A stretch of DNA of 64,000 nt from Pelagibius sp. CAU 1746 (GTDB lineage: Bacteria > Pseudomonadota > Alphaproteobacteria > Kiloniellales > Kiloniellaceae), in the NCBI RefSeq assembly GCF_039839785.1, contig NZ_JBDOQT010000002.1, forward strand, positions 832,971-896,970, in the 5' to 3' direction. Made by a program: the position numbers and the translations under genes. The notes beneath the pieces were generated by a model that was not told the origin of the DNA, did no database searches, and saw only the letters and a list, made by a program, of their open reading frames with translations. Positions within the stretch are counted from its first letter, which is position 1. Each line of letters begins with the position of its first letter. Below, piece after piece: positions 1 through 6,924 of the stretch.

Positions 1-661
1 CGGCCAGCAGGCGGGCGACGGCCAGGTCGTGGGTGACGATGATGGCAGAAAGCCGCAACTCACGCACCAGCCCGCGCAGCAGGTCGAGAAGTCGTGCCTG
101 GACGGAAACATCCAGGCCCCCGGTGGGCTCGTCCATGAACACCAGGCGCGGCTTGGTCACCAGGTTGCGGGCGATCTGCAGGCGCTGCTGCATGCCGCCG
201 GAGAAGTGCTTGGGCTTGTCGTCCATGCGGGAGAGGTCCATCTCCACCTTGGTCAGCCAGTCCTCCGCCTCCCGGCGGATGGCGCCGTAGTGGCGCGCGC
301 CCACGGCCATGAGCCGCTCGCCGACGTTGCCGCCGGCGCTGACGTCCATGCGCAGGCCGTCGCGCGGGTTCTGCATGACCACGCCCCAGTCGGTGCGCAG
401 CAACAGGCGGCGCTCCGGCTCGGAAAGGGCGTAGATGTCGCTGAGGCCGCGGCCGCGCAGGTCGTACTCGACGAGGCCATTGGTCGGCGCGAGACGCGCG
501 GAGAGGCAGTTCAGCAGCGTGGTCTTGCCGGAGCCGGACTCGCCGACGACGCCCAGCACCTCGCCGCTGTGCAGCTCGAAGGAAATGTCGGAGCAGGCCA
601 GCAGGCTGCCGAAGGCGTGGGTCAGGTTGCGCACGCGCAGCAGGGGCGAAGAGGTGTCCAT
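1..661 (-). CDS. phnK: Phosphonate C-P lyase ATP-binding protein PhnK (C-terminus beyond window)
   Basis: ABC-type ATPase of the carbon-phosphorus lyase complex, which it engages through PhnJ. The first 220 or so residues are present. They include a Walker A (GESGSGKTT), an ABC signature (SGGMQQR), a Walker B (VFMDEPTGGLD) and the switch His (VTHD). The start is the ATG at 659-661, two bases past the phnJ stop, so the genes are translationally linked. The window edge removes the end of the gene. PhnL is also an ABC protein of this system, but the position directly after phnJ fits PhnK. Confidence 0.93.
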   Translation of the reverse strand, partial: MDTSSPLLRVRNLTHAFGSLLACSDISFELHSGEVLGVVGESGSGKTTLLNCLSARLAPTNGLVEYDLRGRGLSDIYALSEPERRLLLRTDWGVVMQNPRDGLRMDVSAGGNVGERLMAVGARHYGAIRREAEDWLTKVEMDLSRMDDKPKHFSGGMQQRLQIARNLVTKPRLVFMDEPTGGLDVSVQARLLDLLRGLVRELRLSAIIVTHDLAVARLLA

Positions 662-663
662 GG

Positions 664-1602
664 TCACGCTTCCTCCCCTTCGGCAGCGCCCACGGCAGCC
701 GCATAGGCCTTGGCTGCCGCCTCCGACAGCTTGCCCTCGTGCCCCTCGGCGCGCCGCCGGGCGCAGTAGTGGGAGTCGGAGCAGACGTACATCTTGCCGC
801 CCCGGTCATCCAGGATCACCTCGTCCAGGAAGGTGTCCTCCGCCCCGCAGAGGGCGCAGTCCTCCTCCCACTGCTGGACCGCGAAGGGATGATCGTCGAA
901 GTCCAGGCTCTTCACCTTGGTGTAGGGCGGGATGGCGTAGATGCGCTTCTCGCGCCCGGCGCCGAAGAGCTGCAGGGCCGGGAAGCCGTCCATCTTGGGA
1001 TTGTCGAACTTGGGGATCGGCGTCGGCGACATGAGATAGCGGTCGTTCACCATCACCGGGTAGGAGTAGGAGGTGGCGATCTCGCCGAAGCGGGCGATGT
1101 CCTCGTAGAGCGAGACCTGCATCAGGCCGTATTCCTTGTAGGCGTGCATCTTGCGGCACTCGGTCTCGCGCGGCTCCAGGGGGCGCAGGGGCTCCGGCTG
1201 CGGCACCTGGTAGACGATGATCTGGTCCTCCGCCATGGGGTCTTCCGGTACCCGGTGGCGGGTCTGCACGATGCTTGCCTCCGCCGTCGCCTCGGTGGTC
1301 GGCACCTCGGCCACGCGGGCGAAGAAGCGGCGGATGTTCACGGCGTTGGTGGTGTCGTCGGCGCCCTGGTCGATGACCTTCAGGGTGTCGTCCCTGCCGA
1401 TGATGCTGGCCGTCACCTGCATGCCGCCGGTACCCCAGCCGTAGGGCAGCGGCATCTCGCGCCCGCCGAAGGGCACCTGGTAGCCGGGCAGCGCCACGGC
1501 CTTCAGGAGGCAACGCCGGATCATGCGCTTGGTCTGCTCGTCAAGGTAGGCGAAGTTGTAGCCGTCTTCGGCTTCTGTCGCTTTCTGCTGTGCGGCGCTC
1601 AT
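664..1602 (-). CDS. phnJ: Alpha-D-ribose 1-methylphosphonate 5-phosphate C-P-lyase PhnJ
   Basis: Radical-SAM enzyme that breaks the carbon-phosphorus bond of 5-phosphoribosyl 1-phosphonates; 312 residues, close to the usual family length. The C-terminal cluster-binding signature is intact: CALC, then 21 residues, then a Cys and a fifth-next Cys (C-x2-C-x21-C-x5-C), as in the E. coli enzyme. The start is the ATG at 1600-1602, which overlaps the phnI stop codon. A longer in-frame reading into phnI exists but has no PhnJ similarity. It belongs to the phnG-H-I-J-K operon. Confidence 0.96.
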   Translation of the reverse strand: MSAAQQKATEAEDGYNFAYLDEQTKRMIRRCLLKAVALPGYQVPFGGREMPLPYGWGTGGMQVTASIIGRDDTLKVIDQGADDTTNAVNIRRFFARVAEVPTTEATAEASIVQTRHRVPEDPMAEDQIIVYQVPQPEPLRPLEPRETECRKMHAYKEYGLMQVSLYEDIARFGEIATSYSYPVMVNDRYLMSPTPIPKFDNPKMDGFPALQLFGAGREKRIYAIPPYTKVKSLDFDDHPFAVQQWEEDCALCGAEDTFLDEVILDDRGGKMYVCSDSHYCARRRAEGHEGKLSEAAAKAYAAAVGAAEGEEA

Positions 1603-2702
1603 CACTCGGCGGCCTCCTGGTGCTCTTCGTCGTGGCGCTTGCGCAGCGAGCGGATGAGCTGCAGCTCCGACTGGAAGTCGACGTAGTGCGGCAGCTTCAG
1701 GTGCTGCACGAAGCCGGAGGCCTCCACGTTGTCGGAGTGGTAGAGCACGAATTCCTCGTCCTGGGCCGGGTAGTCCACGGTCTCGTCCAGCTCGCGCGCC
1801 CTGAGCGCCCGGTCGACCAGGGCCATGGCCATGGTCTTGCGCTCGCAGTGCCCGAAGGAAAGGCCGTAGCCGCGGGTGAACTGCGGCGGCCGCTCGGCGG
1901 AACCGGCGAACTGGTTGATCATCTGGCACTCGGTGACGGTGATCTCGCCCAGCTCGATGGGAAAGCCCAGTTCCTCGGGCACGAACTCCACCGCCACCTC
2001 GCCCAGGCGGATCTCGCCGGCGAAGGGGTGGTTGCGGCCGTAGCCGCGCTGGGTCGAGTAACCCAGCGCCAGCAGGAAGCCCTCGTCGCCGCGCGCCAGG
2101 TTCTGCAGGCGGACATCGCGCCCGGCGGGAAAGCGCAGGGGCTCGCGGGTCAGGTCCGCCACGCTGCCCTCGTCGCCGTCCGGGGCGACCTCTTCCTCGA
2201 TCAGGCCTTCGTGGTTCAGGATGTCGGTCACCCGCGGGATGTTCTCGTCGACGCCGGTCTCGGCGGCCTCGGCCTGCGGCGCCCCGGCGCCCTCCTCCGC
2301 CGCCAGGGCGAAGTCGAGCAGGCGGTGGGTGTAGTCGTAGCTCGGCCCCAGCACCTGGCCACCCGGCAGATCCTTGTAGGCGGCGGAGATGCGCCGGCGC
2401 ACCGCCATCTTGGAGGTGTCGATGGGTGCGCTCTCGCCGAAGCGGGTCAGCGTGGTGCGGTAGGCGCGCAGCAGAAAGATCGCCTCCACGAGGTCGCCCT
2501 GGGCCTGCTTGATGGCCAGCGCCGCCAGGTCGCGGTCGTAGAGCGAGCCTTCCGTCATCACCCGGTCGACGGCGAGCTGCATCTGCACTTTGATCTGCGC
2601 CAGGCTCAACTCCGGCACCGCGGTGTCGCCGCGGCGCTCCTCGGCGATCAGCTTGTGCGAGTTGAGAATCGCCTGCTCGCCGCCCTTGACTGCAACGTAC
2701 AT
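1602..2702 (-). CDS. phnI: C-P lyase core subunit PhnI
   Basis: Core subunit of the C-P lyase complex. Together with PhnG, H, J and L it makes the activated ribosyl phosphonate; PhnI also shows nucleosidase activity in E. coli. The 366-residue product begins MYVAVKGGEQAI, a typical PhnI N-terminus, and has the family segment ARGDEGFLLALGYSTQRGYG. Its stop overlaps the phnJ start, and phnH ends 4 bases upstream of its start, so it is in the middle of one operon. Confidence 0.95.
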   Translation of the reverse strand: MYVAVKGGEQAILNSHKLIAEERRGDTAVPELSLAQIKVQMQLAVDRVMTEGSLYDRDLAALAIKQAQGDLVEAIFLLRAYRTTLTRFGESAPIDTSKMAVRRRISAAYKDLPGGQVLGPSYDYTHRLLDFALAAEEGAGAPQAEAAETGVDENIPRVTDILNHEGLIEEEVAPDGDEGSVADLTREPLRFPAGRDVRLQNLARGDEGFLLALGYSTQRGYGRNHPFAGEIRLGEVAVEFVPEELGFPIELGEITVTECQMINQFAGSAERPPQFTRGYGLSFGHCERKTMAMALVDRALRARELDETVDYPAQDEEFVLYHSDNVEASGFVQHLKLPHYVDFQSELQLIRSLRKRHDEEHQEAAE

Positions 2703-2706
2703 GGTC

Positions 2707-3339
2707 TCAGCCCTCCGCCTGGATGCCGCGCGGCAGGCCGATGACGGTCCGCCCGCAGGTGAAGAAGATGTCGACGCCCAGCGGGAACTGCGCGGCGTTC
2801 AGGCGCCAGTCGTTCCAGAACCAGTCCGGCAACCCCGCCGGCCGGATGACCGCCGTGTCGCGGATGCCGGGGCCCTTCAAGGTCACCGCCGGGCCGTCCT
2901 CCAGGCTCGGCACCTGCAGCAGCAGGCTGGCCGAGCTGTCCGGGTACTGATCGACCCCCTGGGCGAAGACCGTCAGGCGCGGCATGTGCTCCGGATCGCT
3001 CACCAGGGCGAAGGCGGCGTCCCGGCTGCGCTCCACGAGGGGACAGCCGCAGTGGAACTTCAGATAGGCGCGCAGCGGCGGCGTGTCGGCGATCCAGTCG
3101 ATCCACAGCGGGGTGTCGTAGTCGAGCAGGGTCAGCGCCGCCGCCGCGGTCGCAGGGTCCAACGGCTCCGGCCCCGCGACGTCACCCGGCAACGTCACCG
3201 GCCGCCCCGGATGGGCCAGCGCCGTCAGCAGGCCGCGGAAAATGTGCTGGGAGTCATGGACCGGGTCGGCGAGACCGGGCCTCAGCTCCGCGGTATCGAT
3301 ACCGCCTGTTGCGGCGTTGGAACTGGACGCCAATGCCAT
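2707..3339 (-). CDS. phnH: C-P lyase subunit PhnH
   Basis: Structural subunit of the C-P lyase complex; 210 residues, the normal family size. Family-like segments include DPVHDSQHIFRGLLTALAHP near the N-terminus and FFTCGRTVIGLPR at the C-terminus. Its ATG overlaps the phnG stop as TAATG, indicating coupled translation. No catalytic motif is expected, because this fold resembles a PLP-dependent transferase without the cofactor site. Confidence 0.93.
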   Translation of the reverse strand: MALASSSNAATGGIDTAELRPGLADPVHDSQHIFRGLLTALAHPGRPVTLPGDVAGPEPLDPATAAAALTLLDYDTPLWIDWIADTPPLRAYLKFHCGCPLVERSRDAAFALVSDPEHMPRLTVFAQGVDQYPDSSASLLLQVPSLEDGPAVTLKGPGIRDTAVIRPAGLPDWFWNDWRLNAAQFPLGVDIFFTCGRTVIGLPRGIQAEG

Positions 3340-3881
3340 TATTCGTTCTCCCCGCGCACCATGGTGAAGAAGTTGACCTTGGTGGCGTTGGCCTTGCGGC
3401 TGCGCCTGCTGCGGCGTTCGGCATGGGCGGCCTCCAGCGGCGCGATCACGCCGTCCTCCAGCGCCCCGCGCCGGGCCTCGTCCTGCAGCAGGGCGTCGAA
3501 AAGCGCCGCCAGCTCGGCATGGCGCTTGGAACGCCCCTGGACATAGCCCAGGCCAATGGAAGCGGGGCCCGCCCCCCCGGAGGCCAGCCGCAGGGCGCAG
3601 CGGGTCACCGTCATCTGGCCCAGGTTGAAGCGGCCGCCGGTGCCGCCGGTACGGGCGCGCACCATGACCATGCCGACCTCCGGCCGGCGCAGCCAGTCGT
3701 AGGCCGGCTTGTCCGCCAGGTCCTCCCAGGCGCTTTCCAGTTCGTCGAGCTTGGCCTTGGCCAGAACCGAGATCCAGCGCTGGCGCGCCGCCTGCGCCGG
3801 ATCGTTCTGCTCTGAATCCAATTGCCCTGAAGCCGAGTGGCCGCCCCCTTGCGAGGGGGCCGCCTGAGGGACCCTATCCAT
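3339..3881 (-). CDS. phnG: C-P lyase subunit PhnG
   Basis: First gene of the operon and a small core subunit of the C-P lyase complex. The conserved part runs from RQRWISVLAKAKLDEL to the end, including VMVRARTGGTGGRFNLGQ. The preferred start is the ATG at 3879-3881, with an AGGA about nine bases upstream. It gives 180 residues, of which roughly the first 35 are unconserved. An ATG 60 bases further out is also in frame, but using it would place the operator-like repeats inside the coding region. Confidence 0.88.
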   Translation of the reverse strand: MDRVPQAAPSQGGGHSASGQLDSEQNDPAQAARQRWISVLAKAKLDELESAWEDLADKPAYDWLRRPEVGMVMVRARTGGTGGRFNLGQMTVTRCALRLASGGAGPASIGLGYVQGRSKRHAELAALFDALLQDEARRGALEDGVIAPLEAAHAERRSRRSRKANATKVNFFTMVRGENE

Positions 3882-3909
3882 TAGACAAGTCCTATATTTG
3901 TCTAGATGT
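3882..3909. promoter_or_regulatory. Probable PhnF operator in the phnG/phnF divergent promoter
   Basis: The 7-bp inverted repeat TAGACAA / TTGTCTA lies at 3882-3888 and 3898-3904. It overlaps an imperfect dyad centred on TCTAGA (TTGTCTAGATGT, 3898-3909). Symmetric TCTAGA-centred sites are typical of GntR/HutC-type regulators such as PhnF. The site sits immediately 5' of phnG in the 122-bp gap between the two divergent genes, where it could control both. Assignment to PhnF is inference from position and symmetry. Confidence 0.6.
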
Positions 3910-4003
3910 CTGTATGTTTTGATGTTAGAAGCGGCGCTCAAGCGATGTAAAGCAGAACTTCGTGAAACTTGGATGACGGAACCGCGAAAAGAGGATGGCG
4001 GCG

Positions 4004-4726
4004 ATGACTTTAGAAAGGCGTGACGGCGTGGCGCTGTGGCGCCAGATCGCCGAGACCTTGGAAAGCGACATCAAGGCGCAGGTCTTCGCCCCCGGCAAGC
4101 AACTGCCGACCGAGGCCGAACTGGCCGAGCGCTTCTCCGTCAACCGCCATACGGTGCGCCGCGGCATCGCCTTCCTGGAACAGGAGGGGCTGCTGCGCGT
4201 CGAGCAGGGCCGCGGCACCTTCGTGCAGGAGCGCATGGTCGACTACAAGCTGGGCAAGCGCACCCGCTTCACCGAGAACATCGAAAAGCAGTCGCGCATT
4301 CCCTCCGGTGAGCTGGTGCGCGCCATCGTGGTCAGCGCCGACGAGACCCTGGCCAGGAACCTGCACCTCCGCAAAGGCGCCCCGGTGGCGCTGATCGAAA
4401 GCGTCGGTAAGGTGGACGGCCGGCCGATCTCGGTCGCCGCGCACCACTTCCCGGCCAAGCGCTTTCCCGAAATGATCGATGTCTACAAGAAGACGCGCTC
4501 GGTCACCAAGGCGCTCGCCCACTACGGCGTCGCGGACTATACGCGCAAGGAAACCCGCATCACCGCGCGCCTGCCCACCGCCAGCGAGTGCCGCCTGCTG
4601 GAACTGCCGCGTAGCCAGCCGGTGCTGGTCACCGAATCGATCAACGTCGACGCCGAGGGGCGCGTCGTCGAATACGGCTGGGGCCGCATGGCCGCGGAGC
4701 GCGCCCAGCTCGTCGTGCAGCCCTGA
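4004..4726 (+). CDS. phnF: GntR/HutC-family phosphonate regulator PhnF
   Basis: Transcriptional regulator of 240 residues, close to E. coli PhnF in length. An N-terminal winged helix (about residues 8-72) includes PTEAELAERFSVNRHTVRRG and a VEQGRGTFV wing. A C-terminal UTRA ligand-binding domain follows. The ATG at 4004 is preferred because AGAGG lies nine bases upstream, whereas the ATG at 3995 abuts that same sequence. It is divergent from the phn operon. Its last 111 bases recur as a remnant at 6491-6601. Confidence 0.9.
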   Translation: MTLERRDGVALWRQIAETLESDIKAQVFAPGKQLPTEAELAERFSVNRHTVRRGIAFLEQEGLLRVEQGRGTFVQERMVDYKLGKRTRFTENIEKQSRIPSGELVRAIVVSADETLARNLHLRKGAPVALIESVGKVDGRPISVAAHHFPAKRFPEMIDVYKKTRSVTKALAHYGVADYTRKETRITARLPTASECRLLELPRSQPVLVTESINVDAEGRVVEYGWGRMAAERAQLVVQP

Positions 4727-5016
4727 TCACATCCCCTCTCGCGCCAACACCCCGGTCGCCTCTGGGCCCTCGGCACAAAGCCGAGGGTGACAAGAGGCGC
4801 GGTCGCTATGTCGCCGCCTAGACCGCCACAAGTTCGATGACCGAGCCGGAACTCGTCTCGGATCGGGTGGCAACGGACTCTCACATCAGCGCATTCCCGA
4901 GACCGGCCCTCTCATACAGGCAGACCACCGACCCCACAGACAGTGTCCGCCCATGTCAGGCAAGTACCGGGAAGCGGAGCAGTCCGTGGGGCGATGACGA
5001 CAGCCGCCGAGCACCA
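4616..5016 (+). repeat. Copy A of a segmental duplication (phnF 3' end and flank)
   Basis: Two blocks recur downstream in the same order. Block 4616-4726 aligns without gaps to 6491-6601 (offset 1875). Block 4870-5016 aligns to 6696-6842 with small gaps and visibly lower identity. The stretch between the blocks no longer matches well. Copy A holds the intact phnF end. Confidence 0.75.
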
Positions 5017-5135
5017 GGACGACCGATTGGCGATTGCCGGAGGATGTCCGCTGAACGGATGAAGCGGACGCTCCCCCGGGTGCGCCTGCTCAGGCAAATG
5101 AAACCCCGACGGGGAACGTCGTCAGCGGGGCCGCG
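4727..5135. other. 409-bp gap after phnF: hairpin plus one copy of a diverged duplication
   Basis: No credible gene is seen. A 7-bp stem, CCCTCGG/CCGAGGG, at 4767-4787 closes 41 bases past the phnF stop. It resembles half of the intergenic repeat found at 18.56, 20.1, 29.5 and 54.7 kb and may act as a terminator. The segment 4870-5016 is one member of a diverged pair with 6696-6842. Confidence 0.6.
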
Positions 5136-5549
5136 CTATGCCCAGCCAAGCTGGGCCAAGGAATGCCCGTCGTTCCAGATCTTCGTCATGTGCCGGATCT
5201 TGCCGCCGTCGAACTCCATCGAGTAGACATAGTCGGCCGCCAGGGACTTGCCAGTCGGCGAAACCGGTCCGCCGTCACCGGTATGCGTGCCGTGAAACAC
5301 ACCATAGGCAAGCACAACATTTCGGGCTTCGTCCGCGGCAAATCCCCTCAAGTCATAATCCCCGTCCGGGATCGGGGTCAGAAGCCCTCTCATCCAGTCG
5401 GTGTAGCCTTCGAGCGTCGTCGTCTCGGACAGCGCGCCCGACTGACAGGCAAAACTGGCCGTGTCGTGGCACCAGGCTTTGCAGACCTCCCAGCCCTTAC
5501 CGGTTTCGCAGGCTTCAAAGAAATTCTTTGCGGTATCGGTGATCGACAT
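5136..5549 (-). CDS. SnoaL-like / NTF2-fold protein
   Basis: A 137-residue protein with the size and pattern of SnoaL-like polyketide-cyclase or ester-cyclase folds: an N-terminal helix (ITDTAKNFFEACETGKGWE), then alternating strands ending in YSMEFDGGKIRHMTKIWND. The substrate cannot be read from sequence. The ATG at 5547-5549 is chosen for the GGGGAG upstream and because the 13 extra residues of a longer reading are unconserved. A putative operator shared with the neighbouring tetR gene lies 85 bases upstream, so the pair is probably co-regulated. Confidence 0.75.
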   Translation of the reverse strand: MSITDTAKNFFEACETGKGWEVCKAWCHDTASFACQSGALSETTTLEGYTDWMRGLLTPIPDGDYDLRGFAADEARNVVLAYGVFHGTHTGDGGPVSPTGKSLAADYVYSMEFDGGKIRHMTKIWNDGHSLAQLGWA

Positions 5550-5634
5550 GCTCGTGGTCTCCCCTGTCCTAAACTGCCTCGTCGCCACGTTTCCAAGTCG
5601 CGTCAGCAGCGACCGGAACCTGGTAGGATTATTT

Positions 5635-5650
5635 TAGAACGACCATTTTA
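5635..5650 (+). promoter_or_regulatory. Putative TetR-type operator upstream of the SnoaL-like gene
   Basis: The 16-mer TAGAACGACCATTTTA has TAGAA/TTTTA half-sites. It matches 12 of 16 positions of the reverse complement of the 6283-6298 site upstream of tetR. It lies in an AT-rich pocket between the two genes. Binding by the local TetR protein is inference. Confidence 0.5.
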
Positions 5651-5693
5651 AAATGTCAATTTTACAAATTTCCGATGTCCGCACCGGCGGGAA

Positions 5694-6272
5694 TCACGAG
5701 AGAATTGCATGACGAACAGTGTCATAAAGTCTTGGTATTTCGGCTTTTTTCTTCTGATGCCGTCCATAGAGCACAAGGCCGTGGACACAGCACATGACAT
5801 AGCTCGCAAGAGCTGCCGGATCCTTATCCTCGGACAATTCGCCGGCAGCCTGCGCGCCCCGGAAAGCCACCTCAAGATGTGATTCCATCGCGACGCAGAA
5901 GTCATCGATCATCTCTGCCGCCTCGGAGCTGATCGCATGTCGCTGGGCCAAATGATTCATCATCAGGCAGCCCTTGTACTCGTCCCTCGACGCCCCCGTC
6001 ACGACGCTCTGGAGAAATTTGAACACCCCGTTCAAATTCGGCTCCTTGGACAGCATCTCGAAGCGAGGTGAAATGACGTTGCCCCGGTAATGCTCCAGGG
6101 TATTGGCGAACAGTCCGTCCTTGTCGCCGAACTCCTTGTACATGCTTGCCGTATTCATTCCGGTCGCCTGAGCCACTTCACCTATCGAGGTGGCTTGGAA
6201 ACCGTTTCGCCAAAACAGATGCATTGCCTTTTCCAGCACGTCTTGACGCCCGTATTTTCTATTTCTTCCCAT
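5694..6272 (-). CDS. TetR/AcrR-family transcriptional regulator
   Basis: A 192-residue regulator. Residues 7-54 form the TetR helix-turn-helix, with LFWRNGFQATSIGEVAQATG followed by MNTASMYKEFGDKDGLF. The helical C-terminal ligand domain includes GCLMMNHLAQRHA and a Cys pair near VMCCVHGL. The gene and its flanks are clearly less GC-rich than the surroundings, which suggests later acquisition. It lies upstream of the SnoaL-like gene on the same strand, and similar operator-like sequences precede both genes. Confidence 0.88.
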   Translation of the reverse strand: MGRNRKYGRQDVLEKAMHLFWRNGFQATSIGEVAQATGMNTASMYKEFGDKDGLFANTLEHYRGNVISPRFEMLSKEPNLNGVFKFLQSVVTGASRDEYKGCLMMNHLAQRHAISSEAAEMIDDFCVAMESHLEVAFRGAQAAGELSEDKDPAALASYVMCCVHGLVLYGRHQKKKAEIPRLYDTVRHAILS

Positions 6273-6282
6273 AGCAATAAAA

Positions 6283-6298
6283 TAGAATACTCGTTTTA
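6283..6298 (-). promoter_or_regulatory. Putative autoregulatory TetR operator
   Basis: Read on the minus strand this is TAAAACGAGTATTCTA, 11 bases upstream of the tetR start codon, a position suited to repression of its own promoter. It shares the TARAACGANNATTYTA pattern with 5635-5650. Confidence 0.5.
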
Positions 6299-6490
6299 AT
6301 ATTTCAACGGCGCTGCAGAGATTGTGTCCGGGTTTCGAAAGGCAGTACGGTGTCGACCGGACAGAAGCCTTGCCAAGTCGGCATCGGGCTCGAAGCGGTC
6401 ACGAGAATAAAACCCCATATTGCCGCTCAAGATCAAAAGCCGCCGTTGCGTAAACCGACAGCAAATGTCTGCTGAGCAGCGGGGAGCAGC

Positions 6491-6601
6491 CAGCCGGTGC
6501 TGGTCACCGAATCAGTCAACGTCGGCGCCGAGGGACGCGTCGTCGAGTACGGCTGGGGCCGCATGGCCGCAGAGCGTGCTCAGCTTGTCGCGCAGCCATA
6601 G
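6491..6601 (+). pseudogene. phnF 3'-end remnant
   Basis: A colinear 111-base copy of the last part of phnF (4616-4726), reading to a stop at the same place (TAG instead of TGA). Most differences are silent or conservative: the copied frame still reads QPVLVTESVNVGAEG and then VVEYGWGRMAAERAQL. The other 85 percent of the gene is absent, so it is non-functional. The sequence decay suggests the duplication is not recent. Confidence 0.8.
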
Positions 6602-6695
6602 CGGGTTACCCATCTCCCTAGCGGGTCTTCGGATCATTTGACCACACGGCGCACCGCTGTCTTCCCGGAGCTTCTCAGGCGGTTCAGGCTGGGGA

Positions 6696-6842
6696 GTGCC
6701 GGACCCTCACATCAGCGCTTCCTGAGGCCGGTCGTGTCACACGGGCAGACTACCGGCCTCCACAGACAGCGTCCGCCCATGCCAGGTATGCACCAGGAAG
6801 CAGAGCTGTCCATGAGGCTATGAGGGCAGCCGCCGAGTGCCA
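6696..6842 (+). repeat. Copy B, second block of the segmental duplication
   Basis: Partner of 4870-5016. Shared landmarks include TCACATCAGCGC, CCACAGACAG followed by TGTCCGCCCATG or CGTCCGCCCATG, and CAGCCGCCGAG. Divergence is higher than in the phnF-tail block, as expected for non-coding DNA. Confidence 0.7.
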
Positions 6843-6924
6843 AGCATAAATATAAGCCCATCCGGCACCCTCTAGAGTTCCGAAACTGCTTGGCCCATAA
6901 TCCGCCCAAGATGGGAGAAAAGCC

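Larger units (their letters stand above)
6299..6924. other. 626-bp gap with remnants of the phnF-end duplication
   Basis: No intact gene is seen. The gap holds the truncated phnF tail (6491-6601), the second diverged block (6696-6842) and the leader of the downstream cyclase gene. GC content and codon patterns do not support the small frames present. Confidence 0.6.

Noticed and set aside
664-1929. N-terminally extended PhnJ of 421 residues
   Set aside because: The extra 109 residues lie within phnI and lack PhnJ similarity. The ATG at 1600-1602 gives the normal length.
4912-5097. Small minus-strand frame in the gap after phnF
   Set aside because: The related block at 6696-6842 does not keep the same frame, so there is no sign of coding constraint.
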